Assembly: GCA_900770205.1 (NCBI GenBank)
Contig: CAAGJV010000188.1
Coordinates: 1 to 10,045 of the forward strand
Reading direction: 5' to 3'
DNA from: Desulfovibrionaceae bacterium
GTDB lineage: Bacteria; Desulfobacterota; Desulfovibrionia; Desulfovibrionales; Desulfovibrionaceae
DNA: 10,045 nt
The stretch's first letter is position 1. Each line of letters opens with the position of its first letter. The position numbers were made by a program, and so were the translations under genes. The notes beneath the pieces were generated by a model. That model saw only the letters and a list, made by a program, of their open reading frames with translations. It was not told the DNA's origin and made no database searches. Positions 1 to 6,367 of this stretch are shown here, piece by piece.

Positions 1-860
1 CGGAAACGGGCGCAGGGCAGCATGGGGTGGCCACCGCTGCTACGGCAGCGCTTTTCGGCATGGAATGTGTGGTGTACATGGGCGAAGAAGATATGCGCCG
101 CCAGGCTCTTAATGTATTTCGCATGCGCATGATGGGCACGGAAGTGCGTGCGGCCATGAGCGGACAGCGCACCCTTAAGGAAGCGGTTGATGAAGCTCTG
201 CAGTGCTTTGTGAATGAACCGGATATGTTCTATGTTCTTGGCTCCGCGGTGGGCCCCCATCCTTATCCTGTTATTGTACGCCATTTTCAGTCTGTCATCG
301 GCAGGGAAGCCCGCGCCCAGAGCATAGAAATGATAGGCCGTCTGCCAGACTACGCCATCGCCTGCGTGGGCGGCGGATCCAATGCCATAGGCATGTTTGC
401 CGGATTCCTTGACGATGAGGAAGTGAAGCTTGTTGGCGTAGAACCTGGCGGCAAAGGCCCCGGATATGGGCAGCATGCCGCAAGCCTGTGCAAAGGCAAA
501 CCCGGCATCCTGCATGGATTCAACGGATATCTTCTTCAGGATGAAAAGGGCGATGCCGCTCCCGTCTATTCCATCTCTGCGGGGCTTGATTACCCCGGCG
601 TTGGCCCGGAACACAGCCAGCTCAAGGATTCCGGCCGTGCCGAATATGTCACGGCCACCGATGAAGAGGCTGTGAATGCCTTCCTCGCCCTTTCCCGCAA
701 GGAAGGCATCATTCCTGCTCTGGAATCCTCTCATGCTCTTGCCCATGCCATACGCATTGCCCCTACTCTGGATAAGGACAAGATTATTATGGTATGCCTT
801 TCCGGACGAGGAGATAAGGACGTTGCGCAGGTTTCTGAACTCTTGAAAGACAGAATGTAG
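1..860 (+). CDS. trpB: Tryptophan synthase beta chain, 5' end missing
   Basis: This is the PLP enzyme that condenses indole with L-serine to make tryptophan, normally as an alpha2-beta2 complex with TrpA. The reading frame is already open at position 3, where it reads ETGAGQHGVA. By homology that first Glu is the catalytic acid (E109 in the E. coli enzyme), so about the first quarter of the protein, including the Schiff-base lysine, lies before the window. Family landmarks follow in order: NVFRMRMMG, VGPHPYPVIVR, the PLP-phosphate loop CVGGGSNAIGMF, VGVEPGG, SISAGLDYPGVGPEH, IIPALESSHALAHA and the C-terminal LSGRGDKD. This is the canonical TrpB1 type. The GTG at 27 is an internal codon, not the start. 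The gene ends with TAG, and no trpA follows within the window. Family identification is very secure. Confidence 0.97.
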   Translation, partial: ETGAGQHGVATAATAALFGMECVVYMGEEDMRRQALNVFRMRMMGTEVRAAMSGQRTLKEAVDEALQCFVNEPDMFYVLGSAVGPHPYPVIVRHFQSVIGREARAQSIEMIGRLPDYAIACVGGGSNAIGMFAGFLDDEEVKLVGVEPGGKGPGYGQHAASLCKGKPGILHGFNGYLLQDEKGDAAPVYSISAGLDYPGVGPEHSQLKDSGRAEYVTATDEEAVNAFLALSRKEGIIPALESSHALAHAIRIAPTLDKDKIIMVCLSGRGDKDVAQVSELLKDRM

Positions 861-874
861 CTTTCAGCTTAGTG

Positions 875-924
875 ATGCCCGGTTTCCAGCCTGCGTAGGG
901 CCGGGGGCCGGGCGTTTCCCTTTT
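875..924 (+). terminator. Possible intrinsic terminator after trpB
   Basis: GCCCGG (877-882) pairs with CCGGGC (908-913), extended by an A-T and a T-G pair. The loop is large, about 25 bases, and is followed by the interrupted T-rich stretch TTTCCCTTTT. The position, just after the trpB stop and 85 bases before hypE, suits a terminator. The large loop and broken T-tract make it weak. Confidence 0.4.
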
Positions 925-998
925 ATGGATTTTGTGCTAGCTTCATGCCCTGCCGCGAATGATGTTGGAATGCGGTAAGACATAGAGTTAGGACAGCT

Positions 999-1997
999 AT
1001 GAAGATTCTTCTCGACAGCGGAAGCGGCGGCAGAGCGTCGCAGCGGCTTATCGCCGATGTTTTTCTCCGGCATTTTGACAACCCTGTGCTTCGGCGCATG
1101 GACGATGCCGCTTTGCTGAAATTGAACGGCCCTGTGGCCATGAGTACCGATGGATATACCGTAACGCCGATGTTCTTCCCCGGAGGGAGCATTGGAACAT
1201 TGGCTGTGCATGGAACGGTGAACGATATTTCCATGCTTGGAGCCCGCCCCCGCTATCTGAGTTGCGCGTTTATCATTGAGGAGGGGCTGGAGCTGGATGT
1301 TCTTGAACGTGTGGCTGCCGACATGGCCTGCGCGGCGAAGAAATCCGGCGTTGATATCGTGACTGGCGATACCAAGGTAGTGCAGAAAGGCTCGTGCGAT
1401 GGAATGTTCATCACGACTTCCGGCGTGGGGGAAGTTCTGGCAGATGTTCCCCCTTCCGGCCATGCTGCACGCCCCGGAGATGCCGTGCTTGTGAGCGGTT
1501 CCATGGGCGACCATGGCCTTACCGTCATGGCACGGAGGGAAGGGCTTTCGTTTGCTTCCGGCGCAGCAAGTGACAGCGCGCCCCTGAACCATATGGTAGA
1601 GCGGCTCATACGGGAGGTCGGCGATATCCATGTGCTGCGCGATCCTACGCGCGGAGGACTTGCCACGACGCTCAATGAAATAGCCGAGCAATCCGGCGTA
1701 GTCTGCTGCGTGGATGAGGCATCCATCCCTGTACACGACTGTGTTCGCTCCGGATGCGATGTGCTGGGGCTCGACCCTTTGTACCTCGCGAACGAAGGAA
1801 AGCTTATCTGCATTTTACCGAGGGAAAAAGCACAGCAGGCTCTGAATATTATGCAAACAAGTGAATTCGGAGCCGAAGCGGCGATCATCGGCGAGATAGC
1901 GGCAGCGGAGACCCCGCGGGTGGAGCTTCGCACCTTCATGGGCGGAGTGAGGCTCCTTTCCATGCTGGAAGGCGCTCAGTTACCCCGCATATGCTGA
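999..1997 (+). CDS. hypE: Hydrogenase maturation factor HypE
   Basis: HypE works with HypF to make the cyanide ligands of the NiFe-hydrogenase active site. HypF transfers a carbamoyl group to the C-terminal cysteine of HypE, and HypE then dehydrates it with ATP to a thiocyanate. The 332-residue protein has the usual family length. Visible motifs are a glycine-rich start (GSGG, residues 8-11), MDDAA (34-38), STDGYTV (49-55), FFPGGSIG (59-66), GTVNDISMLGARP (72-84), VTGDTKVV (121-128), DPTRGGLAT and, decisively, the C-terminal PRIC tail with the reactive cysteine at residue 332. An AGGA 5 bases upstream supports the ATG at 999. No other hyp gene is nearby; instead the next gene begins 7 bases after the stop and is a glycosyltransferase. 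No convincing promoter was seen in the 138 bases upstream. Confidence 0.97.
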   Translation: MKILLDSGSGGRASQRLIADVFLRHFDNPVLRRMDDAALLKLNGPVAMSTDGYTVTPMFFPGGSIGTLAVHGTVNDISMLGARPRYLSCAFIIEEGLELDVLERVAADMACAAKKSGVDIVTGDTKVVQKGSCDGMFITTSGVGEVLADVPPSGHAARPGDAVLVSGSMGDHGLTVMARREGLSFASGAASDSAPLNHMVERLIREVGDIHVLRDPTRGGLATTLNEIAEQSGVVCCVDEASIPVHDCVRSGCDVLGLDPLYLANEGKLICILPREKAQQALNIMQTSEFGAEAAIIGEIAAAETPRVELRTFMGGVRLLSMLEGAQLPRIC

Positions 1998-2004
1998 GGA
2001 AAAT

Positions 2005-3063
2005 ATGCGCATTGCCGTTTGGAACACAGCATTTCTGGGAGATTCCGTTCTCACGTTGCCGCTGCTGAGGATTATCCATGCTGCATGGCCTGATGCGGAA
2101 CTTGATTTTTATGTGCGGGGTGGCCTTGCCAGCCTTTATGAATCGCAGCCGGAAATCTGCCATGTCTATTCCTGCGATAAGCGAGGTACGGAAAAGGGCC
2201 TTTCCGCCATACTGAGACAGGGGCGCAGCATTGCCGAAAAAAAATACGATATATGGGTGGATGCCCACCTCAGCCTGAGAAGCTCCTTTATGGCGCTTTC
2301 AAGCAGGGCGCCTCTGCGCGTGGGCTATAAAGAGGCCGTGCTTTCCCGTTTTGTACTGACGCGTTCTGTCAGCCGGAGATTCGGCGAGCTTCAGGAGATA
2401 GAACGCCTGCTTCTGCTTGCAGAAGCGCTTGATATCCCCAGCGATATCTTGGAAAACGAATCGCTGCGCTGGCCGGAGCTTGTTCTGCCGGCTGACGCAC
2501 GGGAAGAAGCAAAAAATATTCTTTCCTGCCTTCCCGCAGGCCCTGTTATAGGTATTCACCCAGGATCCGTATGGCCGACCAAACGTTGGACAGCGGAAGG
2601 ATTTGCCTTCATTGCCAGGCGTGCCGTTGCAAGCGGAATAAATGTGGTGCTTCTGGCCGGCCCGGGAGAGGAGGGGGCTGCACACGAGGTAAAAAATTGT
2701 GCCGGCGTAAAGGAATCGGAAGAGCGATTTCTTGATCTTTCCGGAAAGACAACGCTTCTTACGCTGGCGGCGATTCTGGGCATGCTGGATGATTATGTGA
2801 CGAACGATTCCGGCCCCATGCATCTTGCCTGGGCTCAGCGTACTCCTGTGACCGCTATTTTCGGCCCAACAGTGCAATCGCTTGGCTTTTTCCCACGAGG
2901 CGTCATGAGCAGCGTGCTGGAAGTTGATGAACCGTGCCGCCCCTGCGGGCTGCATGGCCATAAGGCATGCCCTCAAGGGCATTTTCACTGCATGAAAAAT
3001 ATCTCTCCTGATGCCGTATGGCGCGATGTAGAACGCAAGATAGCGGCAAGAGAACAGGAATAG
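2005..3063 (+). CDS. Glycosyltransferase family 9 (heptosyltransferase-like)
   Basis: This is a 352-residue GT-B fold transferase of the ADP-heptose:LPS heptosyltransferase family (WaaF/WaaC/RfaF type). It probably adds a heptose or similar sugar to lipopolysaccharide core at the cytoplasmic face of the inner membrane. The N-terminal domain opens with a typical strand-loop, MRIAVWNTAFLGDSVLTLPLL. The C-terminal domain has the donor-site motif GIHPGSVWPTKRW (residues 183-195) and NDSGPMH (267-273), both characteristic of family 9. The tail carries four cysteines, C311, C314, C322 and C329, followed by MKNISPDAV. The Shine-Dalgarno TGAGGA overlaps the hypE stop codon, so translation is probably coupled. 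The exact acceptor sugar cannot be read from sequence, so I give no gene symbol. Confidence 0.9.
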   Translation: MRIAVWNTAFLGDSVLTLPLLRIIHAAWPDAELDFYVRGGLASLYESQPEICHVYSCDKRGTEKGLSAILRQGRSIAEKKYDIWVDAHLSLRSSFMALSSRAPLRVGYKEAVLSRFVLTRSVSRRFGELQEIERLLLLAEALDIPSDILENESLRWPELVLPADAREEAKNILSCLPAGPVIGIHPGSVWPTKRWTAEGFAFIARRAVASGINVVLLAGPGEEGAAHEVKNCAGVKESEERFLDLSGKTTLLTLAAILGMLDDYVTNDSGPMHLAWAQRTPVTAIFGPTVQSLGFFPRGVMSSVLEVDEPCRPCGLHGHKACPQGHFHCMKNISPDAVWRDVERKIAAREQE

Positions 3064-3067
3064 CATT

Positions 3068-3919
3068 ATGTCATCATCAAAAAACAGACCCCTGCCGCAA
3101 AGTCTTGGCCTGCCGTTTACCGGTGCAGACAGTCATGCTCATCTTGACGATGAGCGCCTTTTTGGCGATCTGCCCGGAGTGCTGGAAAGAGCGGCAGCTT
3201 CCGGGGTTTCTCTCATTGTTCATATGTTCCTTCTGCATGAGCGCTATGCAGAAAAAAGAAACGCCATTCTTAAAGCCGCATCAAGGTTGCCTTCATCACT
3301 GGATATATGCTTTGCCCGCGGCGTTCACCCTGAAGATATTCTCAGGGTGGGCGAGGAAGAATGGGAAGCTCTTGCCGATGTGGTGAAGAACGATCCTCTT
3401 GTGAAAGCCATAGGAGAGATAGGGCTGGATTACCATTACGATGAGGGCTATTCCCCGCCGGAAATGCAGAAAATGTGGTTCCGCAGGCAGCTTCGCCTGG
3501 CAAAGGAGTTTAATAAGCCGGTAGTCATTCATTCCCGGGATGCATGGGATGATACGTTTGCCATTCTTGATGAAGAAAATATGGGAGGATGGCCGCTGCT
3601 CTGGCACTGTTTTGGAGGCGATAGAACGCATGCAGAGCAGATTATGGAACGAGGATGGCATATTGCCTTTGGCGGTGCTGCCACCTTTAAGGCCAATGAA
3701 GAGGTAAGGGGTGCTTTGCATGCAGTCTTGCCGGATCGGCTTATGCTGGAGACAGACTGCCCCTACCTTGCCCCCATACCGTGGAGAGGCAGGATCAATG
3801 AACCTGCTCTGACCGTATTTACGGCCGAATGCCTTGCCCGGGAACTGGGCATGAAAACGGAAGAGCTCTGGACTCTTACCGGGCAGAATACCCGCAGATT
3901 TTTCGGGATGCAGCATTAA
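3068..3919 (+). CDS. TatD family metal-dependent hydrolase (putative DNase)
   Basis: This is a 283-residue TIM-barrel hydrolase of the TatD/YcfH/YjjV family, whose characterised members are divalent-metal DNases acting on DNA ends or repair intermediates. Metal ligands expected for the family are all present: HxH in DSHAHLD (H23, H25), Glu117 in IGEIGLDYHY, H155 in VIHSRDAWDD, H180 in WHCFGG and D230 in ETDCPYLAP. GVHPED and the C-terminal TGQNTRRFF are also typical. An N-terminal extension of about 19 residues precedes the first metal motif, slightly longer than in E. coli TatD. The ATG lies 4 bases after the preceding stop, so the gene is almost certainly co-transcribed with the glycosyltransferase. 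Family is certain; the specific paralogue (TatD, YcfH or YjjV) is not resolved. Confidence 0.93.
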   Translation: MSSSKNRPLPQSLGLPFTGADSHAHLDDERLFGDLPGVLERAAASGVSLIVHMFLLHERYAEKRNAILKAASRLPSSLDICFARGVHPEDILRVGEEEWEALADVVKNDPLVKAIGEIGLDYHYDEGYSPPEMQKMWFRRQLRLAKEFNKPVVIHSRDAWDDTFAILDEENMGGWPLLWHCFGGDRTHAEQIMERGWHIAFGGAATFKANEEVRGALHAVLPDRLMLETDCPYLAPIPWRGRINEPALTVFTAECLARELGMKTEELWTLTGQNTRRFFGMQH

Positions 3920-4061
3920 AAATGAGCTGACGGAAGCTTCTTTGAAACGGCTTTCGGAGTTCGCTGAAGCAAAAGAGGACGCTCTTTCCAGAGCAAGATC
4001 TTATGAGGAGACAGAATGGCCAGGAGAGGTTTTCACTGCATCACGTTTGGCTGCCAGATGA
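3915..4061 (+). other. Coding-like frame without a clear start, between tatD-like gene and miaB
   Basis: The gap between the hydrolase and miaB is only 96 bases, but one frame is open from 3855 to a TGA at 4059-4061. From 3921 it reads as a polar, helix-like peptide beginning NELTEASLKRLSEFAEAKE and continuing through DALSRARSYEETEW up to the miaB start. It is rich in Glu, Ala, Leu and Arg and looks like real protein sequence. There is no ATG or GTG with a ribosome site. Only ATT (3915), CTG (3927) or TTG (3942) could serve, and none has a good Shine-Dalgarno. It could be the remnant of a lost gene, a short alternative-start peptide or chance. I recognise no family. Confidence 0.25.
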
Positions 4062-5371
4062 ACGTCAACGATTCTCAGTGGGTGGCCAGAGCCCTCATGC
4101 GACGTGGCTTTGAGGAAAAAGCGCTGGAAGAGGCGGATGTTGTTCTTTTGAACACCTGTTCCGTACGGGAAAAGCCGGAACAGAAGGTATACAGCGCCCT
4201 CGGCCGTGTGCAGCGGGCTAATCCCCGAGCTGTGGTAGGCGTGGCAGGGTGTGTTGCCCAGCAGCTTGGCGAGGAACTCATGCGCCGTCATTCGCAGGTT
4301 CGCCTGGTGGCGGGCAGCGATGGAGTGGCTTCCATTCCCGATGCATTTGTCCGTTTGCTTCAGGAGCCGGAACTGAAGCTTTCCTTTCTGGACTTTACAG
4401 ACATATTTCCCGACCGCGATCCGTGCCTTGCTGATGGAAAAGAAACGTTGGAACGAAAGGAAACAACGCCAGTGGCTTATGTGAATATTATGCAGGGGTG
4501 CGATAACTTCTGCGCCTATTGCATTGTTCCTTACACAAGAGGGCCGCGCAAGTCGCGTTCGGCAAAAGCGGTTATTGAGGAATGCCGCCTATGGGTGGAA
4601 AGAGGCGCGGGGGATATTACTCTTCTGGGGCAGAATGTTAATGTTTTCGGCAAAGACAGGCACGGAGACGGGACAAGCTTCCCGGAACTTCTTCGTCAGG
4701 TAGCCGCCATACCCGGTTTGAGCCGCATACGTTTTGTTTCCGCACACCCGCGAGATTTTTCGCAGGAAACCATAGATATGTTTGCCGCCCTTCCGCAGCT
4801 CTGCCCCCGCCTGCACCTGCCTTTGCAATCCGGCTCCGATTCAATGCTGAGAAAAATGGGGCGCGGCTATACCATGGAGCGATACTTGTCAGTTGTGGAG
4901 GGTCTTCGCAAGGCAAGGCCCGATATTGCTCTTTCCACGGATCTTATTGTAGGGTTTCCCTCTGAAACCGAAGAGGAGTTTGAGGATACGCTGAAAGCCA
5001 TAGACCTTTGCGGTTTTATGTCGAGCTTTTCTTTCTGCTATTCCGACAGGCCGGGAACGAGAGCTTCTGCCATGCCGTTCAAGATTCCGCATGAAGTGCA
5101 GCTGGAAAGGCTGGAACGCCTGCAAAATCTGCAGAACGATAGGGCTGAGGCCTGGCTTCGCAGCCGTGTCGGCAGTGAAACGGAAGTGCTTCTGGAAGGG
5201 CCCAGCCAGAAGCGGACAGAGGGCAATAACGAATGGCAGGGAAGAGATCCATGGGGAGATATGGTGAATGTGCACATGCCGGAAGGGTTGGGAACAGCAG
5301 GTGAATTTGTGCATGTGAAGGTGGAAAAAGCCCTGAAGCATTCCCTGAAGGCAGTACCTGTTCTACCGTAG
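4016..5371 (+). CDS. miaB: tRNA-2-methylthio-N6-dimethylallyladenosine synthase
   Basis: MiaB is a radical-SAM methylthiotransferase that converts i6A37 to ms2i6A37 in tRNAs reading UNN codons, which improves decoding accuracy. The 451-residue protein shows all three domains. The N-terminal UPF0004 domain has cluster cysteines C13 (in TFGCQMN), C48 (in NTCSVREK) and C79 (in VAGCVAQ). The radical-SAM domain has CDNFCAYC (C162, C166, C169), then VPYTRGPRKSR, LLGQNVN, HLPLQSGSD and STDLIVGFPSET. The C-terminal TRAM domain (about residues 385-447) probably binds RNA. The NTCSVREK and CSVREKPEQK wording favours MiaB over the MtaB and RimO branches. The GAGGAG at 4005-4010 supports the ATG at 4016. 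The gene lies 96 bases after the TatD-like gene and may be read from the same transcript. Confidence 0.96.
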   Translation: MARRGFHCITFGCQMNVNDSQWVARALMRRGFEEKALEEADVVLLNTCSVREKPEQKVYSALGRVQRANPRAVVGVAGCVAQQLGEELMRRHSQVRLVAGSDGVASIPDAFVRLLQEPELKLSFLDFTDIFPDRDPCLADGKETLERKETTPVAYVNIMQGCDNFCAYCIVPYTRGPRKSRSAKAVIEECRLWVERGAGDITLLGQNVNVFGKDRHGDGTSFPELLRQVAAIPGLSRIRFVSAHPRDFSQETIDMFAALPQLCPRLHLPLQSGSDSMLRKMGRGYTMERYLSVVEGLRKARPDIALSTDLIVGFPSETEEEFEDTLKAIDLCGFMSSFSFCYSDRPGTRASAMPFKIPHEVQLERLERLQNLQNDRAEAWLRSRVGSETEVLLEGPSQKRTEGNNEWQGRDPWGDMVNVHMPEGLGTAGEFVHVKVEKALKHSLKAVPVLP

Positions 5372-5501
5372 AAGGATTTATTTCCGTGAAGGCGAAGCGG
5401 GGGATTTTTTTCTGCCGCTGCATTGGGAACCAGAGCGACGGAACAGGACGGTCGTTTTGGGACATTGCCAAGTCTTTTTGACATTAATGTATGGAGGTAT
5501 C
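5372..5501 (+). other. Intergenic stretch before nfnA
   Basis: This 130-base gap holds a small inverted repeat at the miaB stop (TTCTA CCG TAGAA, 5361-5373), a weak AGCGG/CCGCT pairing around a T7 run (5395-5418) and a perfect 10-base palindrome ACATTAATGT (5481-5490) just before the nfnA ribosome site. A GACATT hexamer occurs twice, 19 bases apart (5461 and 5480). A TTGACA at 5478-5483 is too close to the start codon to act as a -35 box for a normal leader. I see no convincing terminator or promoter. Confidence 0.3.
5493..5497 (+). promoter_or_regulatory. Ribosome-binding site that sets the nfnA start
   Basis: GGAGG stands 4 bases before ATG 5502. The frame could be opened 15 codons earlier at a TTG (5457), but that start has no ribosome site and would add residues (MGHCQVFLTLMYGGI) that do not belong to the family, whereas MATKILRKEKLIPG is a typical beginning. 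Confidence 0.8.
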
Positions 5502-6365
5502 ATGGCTACGAAAATCCTGCGCAAGGAAAAACTGATTCCCGGGCGCACCAGCAAGCTTGTTCTGGATGCTCCGCAGATAGCCGCCACGGCCCGCCCCGGG
5601 CATTTCGTCATCCTCCGTGTGGATGAGAAAGGAGAAAGATTCCCTCTGACCATTGCCGATGCAGACAGAGAACATGGCACAATCACCATTGTTTATCTTG
5701 TGCTTGGCCGTTCCACCCAGATGCTTGAAGAACTGGAAGAGGGGCAGGAAATCCTTGATGTATGCGGGCCGCTCGGCCGCGCAACGGTTATCGAGCGTTT
5801 TGAACTGCCGAAGAAGGTTATCTGCGTAGGCGGAGGAACTGGCGTTGCCGCCATGCATCATATCGCCAAGGGACATCATGATGCGGGAAACTATGTGATT
5901 GCCTGCATTGGTGCGAGGAATAAAGACCTGCTGCTGTTCCAGAAGGAACTTTCCCTTTTCTGCGATGAAGTTCTTGTTTCCACCGATGACGGTTCGGAAG
6001 GAAGAAAGGGGATTGTGACGGATCTTGTGCGCGGCAGGCTGGATAGTGAGGGAGGCAATATTGCAGAAGTGGTGGCCGTAGGCCCTGTACCCATGATGCA
6101 GGCCGTTGCTGAACTGACGGCAGGCTATGAGGTTCCTACTACAGTGAGCCTGAATTCCCTTATGGTGGATGGGCTTGGCATGTGTGGTGCCTGCCGTGTG
6201 ACGGTAGGCGGAGAAACGAAGTTTACCTGTGTTGATGGCCCTGAATTTGACGGACATAAGGTAGATTTTGCGGAACTGCGCAGTCGTCTAGGTTCGTTCC
6301 GCACGGAGGAGGCATTTACCAGGGAACATCATCGCTGCAACTGTTTTGCGAAGAAGGAGGGCTGA
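5502..6365 (+). CDS. nfnA: NADH-dependent ferredoxin:NADP+ oxidoreductase, small subunit (NfnA/SudB)
   Basis: NfnA is the small subunit of the flavin-bifurcating transhydrogenase NfnAB, which couples NADH and reduced ferredoxin oxidation to NADP+ reduction (and the reverse) in the cytoplasm. The older name is sulfide dehydrogenase subunit B. The 287-residue protein has the ferredoxin-NADP reductase/PyrK layout: an FAD-binding RFPLTI (R46-I51), a nucleotide-binding CVGGGTGVAAMH (glycines 110-114), then a C-terminal [2Fe-2S] site with C228, C231 and C243. PyrK proteins have a further Cys five residues before the first of these; here that position is Asp (D223, in VDGLGMCGAC), which agrees with the Asp plus three-Cys cluster reported for Nfn. 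CVDGPEFDGHKVDF is also a family hallmark. The stop is 2 bases before the nfnB start. Confidence 0.93.
   Translation: MATKILRKEKLIPGRTSKLVLDAPQIAATARPGHFVILRVDEKGERFPLTIADADREHGTITIVYLVLGRSTQMLEELEEGQEILDVCGPLGRATVIERFELPKKVICVGGGTGVAAMHHIAKGHHDAGNYVIACIGARNKDLLLFQKELSLFCDEVLVSTDDGSEGRKGIVTDLVRGRLDSEGGNIAEVVAVGPVPMMQAVAELTAGYEVPTTVSLNSLMVDGLGMCGACRVTVGGETKFTCVDGPEFDGHKVDFAELRSRLGSFRTEEAFTREHHRCNCFAKKEG
6354..6360 (+). promoter_or_regulatory. nfnB ribosome-binding site inside the end of nfnA
   Basis: A full AAGGAGG lies within the last codons of nfnA (Lys-Lys-Glu-Gly), 7 bases before ATG 6368. This placement suggests translational coupling that would keep the two Nfn subunits in balance. Confidence 0.85.
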
Positions 6366-6367
6366 TC

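Noticed and set aside
924..977. A 17-codon ATG frame between trpB and hypE
   Set aside because: It has no ribosome-binding site and no distinctive composition, and such a short frame is expected by chance.
864..1736. A 290-codon open frame on the - strand opposite hypE
   Set aside because: Its product is rich in His, Arg and Ser without family motifs, and hypE on the + strand has complete family motifs over the same span. It is an antisense shadow.
3981..3994. GCTCT-TTCC-AGAGC hairpin before miaB as a terminator
   Set aside because: The stem is only 5 base pairs and no T-run follows, so it is not an intrinsic terminator.
5478..5483. TTGACA as a -35 box for nfnAB
   Set aside because: A -10 box at normal spacing would fall on the nfnA start codon (5501-5506), which leaves no room for the clear ribosome site at 5493-5497.
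5481..5490. ACATTAATGT palindrome as an operator upstream of nfnA
   Set aside because: A perfect 10-base palindrome is not rare by chance in a gap of this size, and it matches no regulator site that I recognise, including the Rex-type TTGTGAA/TTCACAA pattern.
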